NCBI GenBank assembly: GCA_037833965.1
Contig: AP031352.1
Span: 20,936,501-21,000,500, forward strand
Direction: 5' to 3'
DNA: 64,000 nucleotides
From: Marchantia polymorpha subsp. ruderalis
Lineage: Eukaryota; Streptophyta; Marchantiopsida; Marchantiales; Marchantiaceae
Positions 55,434 to 64,000 of this stretch are shown piece by piece. Position 1 is the first letter of the stretch. Each line of letters starts with the position of its first letter. Below the pieces are notes generated by a model, which did no database searches, had not been told where the DNA came from, and saw only the letters and a list, made by a program, of their open reading frames with translations. The position numbers and the translations under genes were made by a program.

Positions 55434-55980
55434 AAGGAGTGGCAACTGTTGTACGTTAAAATTAATAAATATCGATTAGAAGGAACAACAACGGACGTGC
55501 AAGTAACAGACTGAAAAGTTCGAGGAGCTCGCCGGCACCGGTCTCGATCCAAAATTTGGAGCATACGTGTTCGCTCGTCGGCCAGGTCATGTCAATATGA
55601 GTATCGAGTTCAAATTTATTTTTCAAAGCTCGTTCGAGAGGATGAATCTTCTCACCCCGGTGTTATAACGACAACCATTTCCAACATAAACTTCTGGAAT
55701 ATATCCGCCGCGTCAAATGTACCAGTATCCATTGAATCGTGTCAGTTCGTGCGCCTTGTGTGGCGGATTAGCTGACTGCATTGAAACGGGCAACTGCGTT
55801 CACTATATATCGCGTGCGATCTGGCTCATGGCACCATAAAACTGCACAAGAAGGGCCCACTTCGAGAGGTTCACTTAACAAAATATACTCTCGAGTATTT
55901 TAGAAATTCTGTGTTGCTGAAGTTCTGAGTACCCACCGTTCTACGCTGTTCACTACGAAGGAGCAAGTCTTCATCTTCGA
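55434..55980. other. Spacer, no supported gene
   Basis: Mixed-composition DNA between the two gene fragments. A TATATATCGCG run near 55804 is not convincing as a promoter. Confidence 0.4.
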
Positions 55981-56218
55981 GTCCAATCAGAAGAGTCTGC
56001 CTCTGGGAGCTTCACATACTGCAGTCCTGGTGGCATATGAGAGGGCGCAAGTGAAGATATGGAGTCTGCTTGACGTAGAAGGTGGACTCTTGGAAATGAT
56101 CCTCGCTCACCTGCCCATGCCAAAGTTGCTTCAGTTCAGAACAGTTTGCAAAGACGCTGGGGCGATGACGCAGCTGCGTCCCAGCAGCAAGACCGCTGCG
56201 AAACACTCGACGATCTGA
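55981..56218 (+). pseudogene. F-box domain remnant
   Basis: The frame reads MAYERAQVKIWSLLDVEGG and then LLEMILAHLPMPKLLQFRTVCKD, a good F-box (Skp1-binding) motif as in SCF ubiquitin-ligase substrate receptors. After CKD the usual continuation is lost and the frame stops at 56216-56218. No kelch or other C-terminal repeats follow in frame. It is probably a truncated gene copy; the wording of the motif resembles bryophyte F-box families as I remember them. Confidence 0.6.
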
Positions 56219-56706
56219 CGCGCGTTTCTGAAAGATCTCCATCTCGTGCACCTCGAACCGAACGACGCCTACGCACCCAGCCCCAGCACTCGAACAATGA
56301 CCAACGAAGGCGGCCGTCGAACTAATCCAGCTGCGCTCACGAAGCGGACCGAAGTCGTAGTCGAATGCCAAGTCCCGAGGACTCGGGCTACCTAAGGAAG
56401 AATCGGTCTATGCAGGATATTCACGGAGGAAAAATGATCCAATGAGAACGACTTTTCGAACTGTTGGAAAAATTGATGACGTTGACAGGATCAAACCCAA
56501 TGTACGACAATCTGTAGGAAACAAAGGGACCACTGGCCTATATCATCAAGACAAAGCTAGTTTACAGGTCTTTTATACAACAATTACTTCAAGAATGGGA
56601 AATTGGAATGAGCTGAACGAATCTAGGGTCTGTTCTTAGACAACATAAAAATACCAGCAGAAAAGTGTTGCTCTTAAGTCCCGACGGATTTTATCCATCT
56701 CTGACA

Positions 56707-56742
56707 AAAATAAATAAATAAATAAATAAATATATATATATA
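56707..56742. repeat. AATA/TA microsatellite
   Basis: Run of AATA units followed by TA units. Confidence 0.9.
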
Positions 56743-56764
56743 TGAATGATTTAATAAAACGTTC

Positions 56765-56856
56765 GAGAGTAACGGATGAGGGAAACGATATTCTGTATCA
56801 TCCATGTTGCGAGAGTAACGGATGAGGGAAACGATATTCTGTATCATCCATGTTGC
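56765..56856. repeat. Perfect 2 x 46-bp tandem duplication
   Basis: The 46 bases from GAGAGTAACGG to CCATGTTGC at 56765-56810 are repeated without change at 56811-56856. The perfect match implies a recent event. Confidence 0.92.
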
Positions 56857-57160
56857 GACGAAGCGGGTTTTGGTTGACAGCATGAACAAATCGGCGGACT
56901 CAAGAGTCTCATCAACTCCATCCCCGACGGCAAATAATCTCAGTCAGTATGTCGATTACTTCCACATCACAAAGTCTGAGAGCCAAAACGGTTGCTGGGT
57001 CATTGCAGCGAATGGACGGAAAATGAGTACGGCTGGCGGGGAAGGTATAGTTCTAAAAACTGCAGACGACGAACCAGGTTTTGAATGGGATTTCGTCGTT
57101 CCAGAAGATTTTCCAGATGCATCTAGAATCGAAAATCGGGACACACATAAAATCATCTAG
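56857..57160 (+). pseudogene. Short coding-like fragment, unknown
   Basis: Open frame reading QYVDYFHITKSESQNGCWVIA and PGFEWDFVVPEDFPDASRIEN to a stop at 57158-57160. Composition looks protein-like (aromatic and acidic residues, few simple repeats), but I do not recognise it. Its start runs into the 46-bp tandem duplication. It may be another part of the broken F-box-type gene. Confidence 0.35.
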
Positions 57161-57857
57161 AGCGCGAAGTCTTGGAAGTCGTCCTTCCACAACTGAATGA
57201 TGTACGTTAAGGGAAGATTGAACCTTCTCGACCAGATGCGCATTGGCTCCTGAAGGGTTACACAATACTTTGAACAGGGTGAAATATTGCTTCTCAATCG
57301 TAGTCATTATGATACTGCTTATCGTTGCAAAATTGTGGGGCTGGCTGGTGAAGAGATCACCCGCATGAGCTATCGGATATCACGTATGCTTGGCTAAATT
57401 AGCACACAGATTAGATTGGGGCCACAAGAGGGACTAGTTTTGGGCTATATGGTATCGTTAATCTTAGAATTGGCTCTCCTGTATTGAATACAGCGGCTGT
57501 ATGTTCGCTGCTACGATGATGAATATAATTGTGGGAGATGCGTTTTTCGATCTACTTAGACAAAGAAGGTAGGATGGACTGACCGACCTTTTCAAGGGAG
57601 AAAGGGCGGATGTGATCAGAGAAAATCTAAATCTGCAGCGCGCGCTCCTGCTACATGTCGTGTTCTACCCGAAGTTCGAACGACCTTGTTTCCAGGTGTA
57701 GATATAACAATGAATTTGATCATATCCAGTCATATTATTGATAAAATATAATAATAAATACAAATGACGCTGATGAGGTTTGACTATGGTGTAGTCATAG
57801 CACTATACCTAACCTCACCGAGAAGAGAGATCGCATGCGAAAGAAACGAGCTGGGAA
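57161..57857. other. Spacer, nothing recognised
   Basis: No supported gene, RNA or repeat on either strand. Confidence 0.4.
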
Positions 57858-58728
57858 GCTCGGAGAATGGATCACTTTCCGGATAAAGGATTACTCTTAG
57901 CCACTCTTAGTGAATTTTCTATCCTTACTCTTGAGTTCCAACAAGTGATTACTCTTAGCCAATAGTTTTTTTCTGTCACTTCTCGAAACTCAGATTCCAT
58001 CTACAATCGACCCAGCGCGTTTGCTACCTGAGATGAGAAAATGGAACACTTTCCAGAGAAAAAATTACTCTCTGCCACTCACTTCTCAAAACTCAGATTC
58101 CATTACAATCCACCCAGCGCTTTTGCTTGAGATGGGTGATGGATCATGTGGCCTTGATCCTTCTGACTTGGATCATGTGGGTGCATCAACACTCACAAAA
58201 ACAAGAGAATGTCCAAAAACGATGATAGATCAGGTAGCAAAAGCTGTAGGTGGAATGTAGGTGAATTACGAGTTTTGACAAGTGACAGAAAAAGCCAATT
58301 GGCGAAGAGTAATCGCTTGTCGGAACTCAGGAGTAAGGATTGAAAAAGTCACTTTTGAGTGGATAAGAGTAATTCTTTCTCTAGAAAGTGATACACCTCT
58401 CATATCAGGTAGCAAAAGCAGTGTCTGGAATGCAGGTGAAATGTGCGTTTTGAGAGGTGACAAGAAAAACCTCTGGGGTAAAAGTAATCGCTTGTTTGAA
58501 CTAAGGAGGAAGTACAGAAAAAGTGACTTTGAGTGGCTAAGAATAATATTATCTCAAAAAGTGATCCATCTCCAATCTCAAGTAGCAAAAGCGGTGTGTG
58601 GAATGCAGGTGAAATGCGAGTTTTGGGAGGTGATAGAAAAAGCCTATGGGAGTAATTGCGATTCCACCTTCTCTCGTTTCTGTGAGTGTTGAAACATCCA
58701 CATGATCCAAGTCAAAAGGATCAAGGCG
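57858..58728. repeat. ~175-bp repeat units in both orientations with an inverted spacer
   Basis: Forward units begin at about 58229, 58406 and 58580 (each starting AGTAGCAAAAGC-like and containing GGAATG-AGGTGAA and GTGGATAAGAGTAAT-like parts), roughly 175 bp apart and about 2.4 copies. The reverse complement of the same unit occurs at about 57858-58135 (GATCACTTT, ATTACTCTTAGCCACTC). A separate segment at 58151-58200 (GCCTTGATCC ... CACTCACA) recurs inverted at 58677-58728. Short open frames across it are by-products. Confidence 0.75.
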
Positions 58729-59482
58729 GCTGCAATAGCTGCTGAGTTTTTTATCAGTTGATATGCACCATAACGCTCGACAAGGCAGTGCTCAGGTAAA
58801 ATGGCCCGGGCACATGCAGAGCTCTGTGCAGCCCCTGCTCTTCCTGGCTCGGACTCTCTCTTTACCGCTCTCTCGGTGCTTCGCTCAGTGCTCAGTGTCG
58901 TATGGATGCTGTGTGCGCTCAAGTCGCTGCAAACCCAAACATGAAAGCTCTAAAAGTGGCTTTACTGTGAGGCCTTGGTTTTTCTACTCAATCGTCTTCC
59001 AGCCTCGATCATCACGTCAACTTACAAACAATACGTGGTAACCTGCAACGAACCTATCGCTGGCCAAGGGTGAATTTGGAGGCCTTCGTAACCCATTGGT
59101 TGGCTTACACTGATCAGCAGTGTTTTCGAGAAAACGTCTATTCTAACGACTCACGATACAACATTCTTGTATCCGTTTTTGGTGAACCGTTTATTTTGAA
59201 GGTTCTAGATTCTTATCTGCTGTTCGAATCCACTGGAGAGCTGTTTTCTGATCGACTTTTGATTTCCAAATATCACCGACAATATTTACAGTCGCGGAAG
59301 AAGATGGGATTTAAGAACTTTTATTTGTCAGGATGGTTGAAGTAGTTATAGTAAGCTTGAGTGACTCCCCGGAGCACTTCAAAAGCCGTCAGATCTCACA
59401 AGAACCAACAGGGGGCCCTGATTTCGTGATATTAAGCTAAGGCTTTTCTATTGCATGAGGGACCAATTTGGAGGATCCGACA
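58729..59482. other. Spacer with one unrecognised 91-codon frame
   Basis: 59070-59345 (+) is open (AFVTHWLAYTDQQCFRENVY, LKVLDSYLLFESTGELFSDR), with no match I recognise and no clear start context or neighbours. I leave it as a possible gene fragment at most. Confidence 0.3.
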
Positions 59483-59990
59483 CAATGGCGAACACAACTT
59501 TTTCCTTAGTTGGGGATCGGAGCCAATTTTTTTTCGAAATCCAAATCCTACCTGGGCCGCCCGGACTTCAACGGGATGTCGAACTGTGATCCCCAAATCA
59601 AAACAATGGCGAACACAACTTTTCTTTTAGTGGAGGATCGGGGCCAATTTTTTCTCGAAATCGAAATCCTACCTGGGCCACCCAGACTTCAACGGGACGT
59701 CGAACTGTGATCCCAAATCAAAACAATGGCGAATACAACTTTTCTTTGAGTGGGGGATGGGGGCCAATTTTTTCTCGAAGTCGAAGTCCTACCTGGGGCG
59801 CTCAGACTTCAACGGGATGTCGAACTGTGATCCCCAAATCAAAACAATGGCGAATACAACTTTTCTTTTAGTGGGGGATGGGGCCAATTTCTTCTCGAAA
59901 TCGAAATCCTACTTGGGCCGCCCAGACTTCAACGGGATGTTGAACTATGATCCCCAAATCAAAACAACGGTGTCGGAATCCTTTAAACTG
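59483..59990. repeat. ~120-bp minisatellite, four copies plus a partial
   Basis: Units start CAATGGCGAA(C/T)ACAAC at 59483, 59604, 59724 and 59845, with a partial at 59965 (CAACGG). Spacing is 120-121 bp. Units are similar but not identical, with small indels in the G-run and T-run, so no frame stays open through all copies. Confidence 0.9.
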
Positions 59991-60034
59991 GCCTCGATCT
60001 CCGTCTGAGAATGTGCGAGGTTGTGGGCGCCGCC

Positions 60035-63000
60035 TGTAATAACCCACCAAAGGCTAAAACTTGCAGTATGGTGGTAAAAAGATCGAACCCACAGGGACAG
60101 AGGCAACACACAGAGTAAAAGTGTCACGTTTAACAGACTTTTGGTAGAGTTTGAATTCTAGGCGACTGTCACTCCCAGAAATACTTCCGTGCTCGACTCG
60201 GAGGCTGGACTCGGAGGAGGATCTCAACTCGGAGGATGCTCGGAGGATGCACGGTACAGCTTGGTCACTCAACACACACACACACACACCTGAAACTGGC
60301 AAAAAAGCACAACTCGGAGGTCAGTCAGGACCTCCGCTTCGGATTTCAGGAGGAAAGTGTCTCGTAAGTTCACTCAGAGGTTCTGCAGGAAGTGCCTCCC
60401 ACTCCGGCTTTTACTGCCCTTCCGCCAGGAACTAGCGGGGGTACCCGGACTGGACTTCTCTGGGAGTCGGATACACCCTGCGCGTCTTGACTCCACTTGG
60501 CCTGCTTGTTGGTGGCGTTCTTCCAGAAGTGCCTTCCGCCGAAGACGACCCTCTGAGGATTGTTGGCTCGTCAGCCAAACTTTCTTCTGCTTCCGGCCTG
60601 CTGTCCGGTTCAACGCGCCGTTCAGTTGGCCTTCCTTCCGCTTGTCGACCTTCAGTCATCCGACTCGCAGCCGGCCGGCTGTCAGTCCGTCCATCTCCTC
60701 CCGAAGGCCGTGGTGCCTTCTGTGCAGAGGTTTCTGCCGTCTTCCCTAGGATCTGAGCGATTATCTCTTCCTGTGTGAGATTCCGCCGGGTCGGAGTTCG
60801 CCTGGTCTCCTCAGTAACAGTTGGCATTTTGCGTGCCCTCTGTTTTGGTCGACTGTGAGGCTCGGGGGTGGGCCGACCACGAGTCCGCGCAGCTGGTACT
60901 TCCGGCTGCCTGTCCTTAGGTCTCTCATCCCACTTCCGCTTTCGCGGAATGCGCTCACTTCGACGTTCTTCTGCTGCTCTTGCTGGAGCCGGAGCCGGAG
61001 GCGTACTGGCAGGTTCCTCGTCCGGATCCGTGTCTACTTCGGCCTCCCTCGAATATCTACCTGGATAAGTCCGGGTCAGCTGCGGAAACCGAGTTTTCTC
61101 AGCATTCGTCAAACATCCCATCGCCCGGTAAAACACGATTAAGTAAGGCGATAGATGATTGAGGGTTCCTCCCCTCTCTTCTTGCGCATGTTGGCGCGTC
61201 ACCTTCCACAGGAGCCGTGCCCAATGCACCGGAGCTCCTGACAATACTAGCTCCACAAACTCTACCTGCCAACCATGCATGTAAGCGGTCTTGGTCGGCT
61301 GCAATATCTGCAGCAATGCCGTCGCGACATTTCTCCGCAATCGATCCTTGTAATCCCGGGTCCGGAAACCGTTCTTGGGATGTCTAGCCACCTTGAAGAG
61401 CTCATTGTAAGAGATTTCTTCCTCCTGGGACACTTTCACGCTGTCGGCCTCGAAGAGGAGATCCCCTTCCTCGCCGGCACACCTGCCCAACACCTGCGCC
61501 CAATTGCAAATGTCCCATCTCTCTGGGTGTGGGCGAAATCCGCGAGAAGGCTTGTGTCTCTCTTGCAGATACTCGCGCACCATCTCCGGACATGTCCAAT
61601 TCCACCCCCATAGGAGAAAATCGAGCTTCAGCCTCAACAGCACATCTTGAAATGCGCGTAGACCGATCTGCGGCACCCTGAGTGGAGACACTCGCAGCTG
61701 GGGAACCTTCGACATTGCGTTGCCTGCACACACACAAACGTTCTCCCTTTCGCTCGCTCTCTCACAATCGCCACTGCGCGTCGGCCACTCAAGCACTGAC
61801 TGCTCACTCTCTCTGCGCTCGTTCAAGATCGCTACTCCCAATTCTTTCAAGGTCCGCCAAGATCCTTGCGCAACTCGTCTCCGCACTCTCTACTCTCACT
61901 GCAGGTCGCTCCGCCCTTGCGCGTAATCTTGGAACTGGAAATCGCAAAGCCAAGAATGAGAGAATGAGACTGGAGTGCAGTCTTTTCTTCTCCGATTTCA
62001 AGAACGTCCAACGTTCTTACTGGTTGCAACGTACGCAGCCGGCTATACGGCTTAACGGTTCGCCCTTTGCATGCGCGAATTCACGTCTCCGCATTGCGCG
62101 CATTCGCATGCTTAAACGTTGAATTCTCCCGCCGCCGCCACCTTCCGGACTCGAGTCCGCTGCAGGGTATACGTCGACCCTGTTGTCTTTTCCTAACCCG
62201 CCCTTCTCCGGAGGCGTGTCGCCGCTGGTGCGTTCATTATCCGTCGGCGCCTTGCTGGAGGCGCACATCCAGTCGGATCGAATTACGCCGGCGCGCAGTC
62301 GTACCGCCTATTTTGTCCTTTATGCCTCGTCCGTTGCTGCCGGCGCATATCCGCCAGCGCATCCGACTGTCAGCGCCACGTCGGAGACGTACATCCGACC
62401 GGCGCTTTCCTTCCATGGACCGCCGCCAAAGGCGCTTCCGACTCTGAGTGGGTTTCCTCCTATGAGCGCGTGATTCCACCGAAGGCGCATCGCTGAGGGC
62501 GTACGGGAATCCTTTCCGGCTGTGAACCCTAGCGCGAACGGCGCATGTCCGGCTACGAGTTTTCCGACGCTCATAACTTCTCCATTCCTGATCCATCTCC
62601 GACGCTCTTGGACTCGTTAGAACGAGCGTCCCGCGCTCTTTCTAAGGCAACTTCAACCAACCGGATCTACCGTGTATCCCGATTGTTATGAAGGTTTTCC
62701 CTTTCCGCGCTAGCGGCGCTTCGCCGAAGGCGCACTCATGGTCGGATGCCTTTAGAGGTCCAGGCCCTTCTCCTGACGTCTTTAGCAAAACCTCCTCCTG
62801 AGGTGTCTGCGCCGGAAGCGTAGCTTCCTTATACGCTAGAGGCGCGTGAGTAGAGATACCTCAAAAAGGAGCTTTTGCCGAAGGCGCCGAAGACGTTGGC
62901 GTTGGTACATCCGACTACGTGATTCTTTGTGCCCTCGTGACGATCTCATCAATCCACTCTATTTAGCGTACCCTTCTCTAGCTACAAACACTGCTTTGGT

Positions 63001-63056
63001 ACTAGTTTTCTAAAATTGTTTAAATTCTGCAAAAAAACAAAAAGTGTGTTACCACA
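60035..63056 (-). repeat. 3' LTR of Element C (3,022 bp)
   Basis: Minus-strand start TGTGGTAACACAC at 63056, end TTATTACA at 60035. It is shorter than the 5.4-kb LTRs: the sequence homologous to the acidic region, coiled coil, TATA box and first part of R is missing, and the linker of the LTR ORF is joined to sequence near CTCCGGCTTTTAC (60406). CA microsatellite at 60270-60289. 61716-63056 is leader sequence with GC-rich short palindromes and no supported gene. Confidence 0.85.
60432..61715 (-). CDS. Element C homologue of the LTR-encoded protein (427 residues)
   Basis: From ATG 61715 (MSKVPQLRVSPLRVPQIGLRAF) it aligns without large gaps to residues 85-310 of the LTR protein: LDFLLWGWN, PSRGFRP, NWAQVLGRCAG, NGFRTRDYKDRLRRN, GGTLNHLSPYLIVFYR and PG(K/R)Y..E.EVDTD are shared. 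More than half of the core looks identical by eye, with many third-base changes. A Pro/Arg/Thr-rich tail follows, then a stop at 60432. The acidic patch and coiled coil are absent because of a deletion in the LTR. The frame upstream of this ATG is open but has no other ATG, which makes this Met the likely start. Confidence 0.75.
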   Translation of the reverse strand: MSKVPQLRVSPLRVPQIGLRAFQDVLLRLKLDFLLWGWNWTCPEMVREYLQERHKPSRGFRPHPERWDICNWAQVLGRCAGEEGDLLFEADSVKVSQEEEISYNELFKVARHPKNGFRTRDYKDRLRRNVATALLQILQPTKTAYMHGWQVEFVELVLSGAPVHWARLLWKVTRQHAQEERGGTLNHLSPYLIVFYRAMGCLTNAEKTRFPQLTRTYPGRYSREAEVDTDPDEEPASTPPAPAPARAAEERRSERIPRKRKWDERPKDRQPEVPAARTRGRPTPEPHSRPKQRARKMPTVTEETRRTPTRRNLTQEEIIAQILGKTAETSAQKAPRPSGGDGRTDSRPAASRMTEGRQAEGRPTERRVEPDSRPEAEESLADEPTILRGSSSAEGTSGRTPPTSRPSGVKTRRVYPTPREVQSGYPR

Positions 63057-63093
63057 TGCCCCCCTCCTCAATTGTGAGCGCCCACGCGAACAT
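63057..63093 (-). other. Conserved 3' segment and polypurine tract (Element C)
   Basis: Read on the minus strand, TGTTCGCGTGGGCGCTCACA is followed by ATTGAGGAGGGGGGCA and the LTR start. It is nearly base-for-base the same as in Element A although the flanking pol and LTR sequences have diverged. Confidence 0.8.
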
Positions 63094-64000
63094 TTACACG
63101 TGGTATTTCTTCAGACGCCATCCGTTCACGCGGGTGCCTAACCATTCTCCCGTCAGTTCTGCGAGTTGGATGGATCCATTTGGAAAAACTTCTATCACCT
63201 TGTAAGGTCCCATCCACCTCAAGTGGAGCTTGCCTGGAAATCTAGCATGTCTGCTATCGTATAGCAGAGCCAAGTCGCCCTTCTCCAGCAGTACTGGTTT
63301 GAGCCTTCGATCGTACTTCTCCTTCCGCCTGAGTTGTAATTGCTTTGTCCGATCTTCGGCCTCTTGACGTCTTTCCTCCAGTGCCATTACCTCTTGCAGT
63401 CGATATGCCTGACTTTCTTCCGCGTCCAGCCTTCTCTGATCTAAGGTCCTCTTGGTAGGTATCTCGAATTCGATGGGTAAGATCGGATGCTGCCCATAAA
63501 CTAGGAAGTAAGGTGTTTGCCTGGTGGTGACTTTTTCTGCCGTTCTATATGCCCATAAGGCGGCCGGTAGCTTGGTGTCCCAGTCATGAGCATGGTTTAC
63601 AGTCACCTTGAGGAGTATCTTACAGAGTAATCCATTGGACTTCTCTGTCAGACCATTTGCCTTGGGGTTGTATGGAGTGGTCTTTCGATGCTTAATCTGG
63701 AAGTGCCGCGTCAAACTCTCTATCACCTGATTCAGAAAGTGCGTCCCACTGTCACTGACTATTTCTAGGGGGCACCCGTAGCGTGTGATGATTGATTCGA
63801 ATAGGAACCGTGCTACTGCGGCTGCGTCGTCGTGCCTTGTGGCCTCTGCCTCCACCATCTTGGTCGCATAGTCTGTTGCTACCAATATGTAGCGCTTGCG
63901 CGTGCCTTTAGTGACAGGTTGTATTGGTCCCACGAAGTCGATCCCCCATTTTTCAAATGGTGCCAATGGCATGATTGGTGTAAGAGGCCATCTCGTGGTC
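63094..64000 (-). CDS. pol: Integrase part of Element C pol, partial at window edge
   Basis: C-terminal ~300 residues of pol, open to 64000 with no stop (upstream reads TTRWPLTPIMPLAPFEKWG). It contains the three catalytic residues of the DD35E core: IDFVGPIQP, VSDSGTHFLNQ and NPKANGLTEKSNG. The C terminus is PNGSIQLAELTGEWLGTRVNGWRLKKYHV. It differs from Elements A and B at many positions (for example EATRHDDAAAVARF for ARATRKDDAATVAAF) but keeps length and motifs, so it looks functional. RT and gag would lie to the right of the window. Confidence 0.9.
   Translation of the reverse strand, partial: TTRWPLTPIMPLAPFEKWGIDFVGPIQPVTKGTRKRYILVATDYATKMVEAEATRHDDAAAVARFLFESIITRYGCPLEIVSDSGTHFLNQVIESLTRHFQIKHRKTTPYNPKANGLTEKSNGLLCKILLKVTVNHAHDWDTKLPAALWAYRTAEKVTTRQTPYFLVYGQHPILPIEFEIPTKRTLDQRRLDAEESQAYRLQEVMALEERRQEAEDRTKQLQLRRKEKYDRRLKPVLLEKGDLALLYDSRHARFPGKLHLRWMGPYKVIEVFPNGSIQLAELTGEWLGTRVNGWRLKKYHV

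Larger units (their letters stand above)
60035..64000 (-). mobile_element. Element C: 3' end of a diverged gypsy element, minus strand, partial
   Basis: Reading the minus strand: pol (runs in from beyond 64000) to 63094, polypurine tract, then a 3' LTR from 63056 to 60035 ending in TTATTACA. Its pol and LTR are clearly related to Elements A and B but diverged. The terminal LTR bases and the polypurine segment match them closely. The target-site duplication would start at 60034 (GGCGG read on the minus strand); its partner is outside the window. Confidence 0.9.

Noticed and set aside
59510-60008. Open frames in the 120-bp minisatellite (YLGRPDFNGMSNCDPQIKT-like repeats).
   Set aside because: Unit indels change the frame between copies, and there is no start context or neighbouring gene.
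60432-61886. 484-codon version of the Element C LTR ORF starting at 61886.
   Set aside because: The first codon is GTG; the first ATG in frame is at 61715 and matches Met85 of the long family, so I use that start.

Overview
This is a land-plant nuclear window made almost entirely of nested long-terminal-repeat (LTR) retrotransposons. The plant assignment rests on Tat/Athila-like Ty3/gypsy polyproteins, a tRNA-Asp-type primer binding site, decayed Ty1/copia sequence and F-box debris. The wording of the F-box remnant recalls bryophyte F-box proteins, so a moss or liverwort is my guess, with low confidence. I see no bacterial genes, rRNA, tRNA or CRISPR.

Layout. 1-1796 holds pieces of at least three LTRs of one family, stacked inside each other. 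1797-23346 is Element A, a complete gypsy element flanked by AGAGG; its 5' LTR carries an inverted solo LTR (4523-9871, flanked by CGGAC). 23347-24747 is the far side of the LTR that A split. 24748-25767 is AT-rich and may be the start of an old copia element. 25768-52242 is Element B, a second gypsy element flanked by CTTTG. B's 5' LTR holds a direct solo LTR (26141-31515, AACGG) and its 3' LTR holds an inverted solo LTR (42161-47557, CGGAC). 52243-60034 is older AT-rich DNA with a copia reverse-transcriptase fossil, F-box-like fragments and three kinds of local repeats. 60035-64000 is the 3' end of Element C, a related but diverged gypsy element on the minus strand that runs off the window.

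How the genes work together. A and B each have an internal region of about 5.8 kb: primer site, gag-protease, one UAG stop, reverse transcriptase-RNase H-integrase in the same frame, then a polypurine tract. The stop sits in the context UAG-CAA-UUA, the classic leaky stop, in both copies. B has an open gag and pol; A has a nonsense codon near the gag start.

The striking feature is in the LTRs. They are about 5.4 kb, and each carries in sense orientation a gene for a protein of about 1,040 residues: a conserved globular N-terminal domain, a Pro/Arg-rich low-complexity middle, an acidic patch and a C-terminal coiled coil. The gene ends about 35 bases before a TATA box that probably drives the genomic RNA, so it lies in U3. 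Three copies are fully open (19212-22331 +, 43174-46311 -, 48104-51226 +). Element C's LTR encodes a diverged homologue of the N-terminal domain. An LTR-borne protein gene that survives in every solo LTR is my main candidate for an undescribed system.
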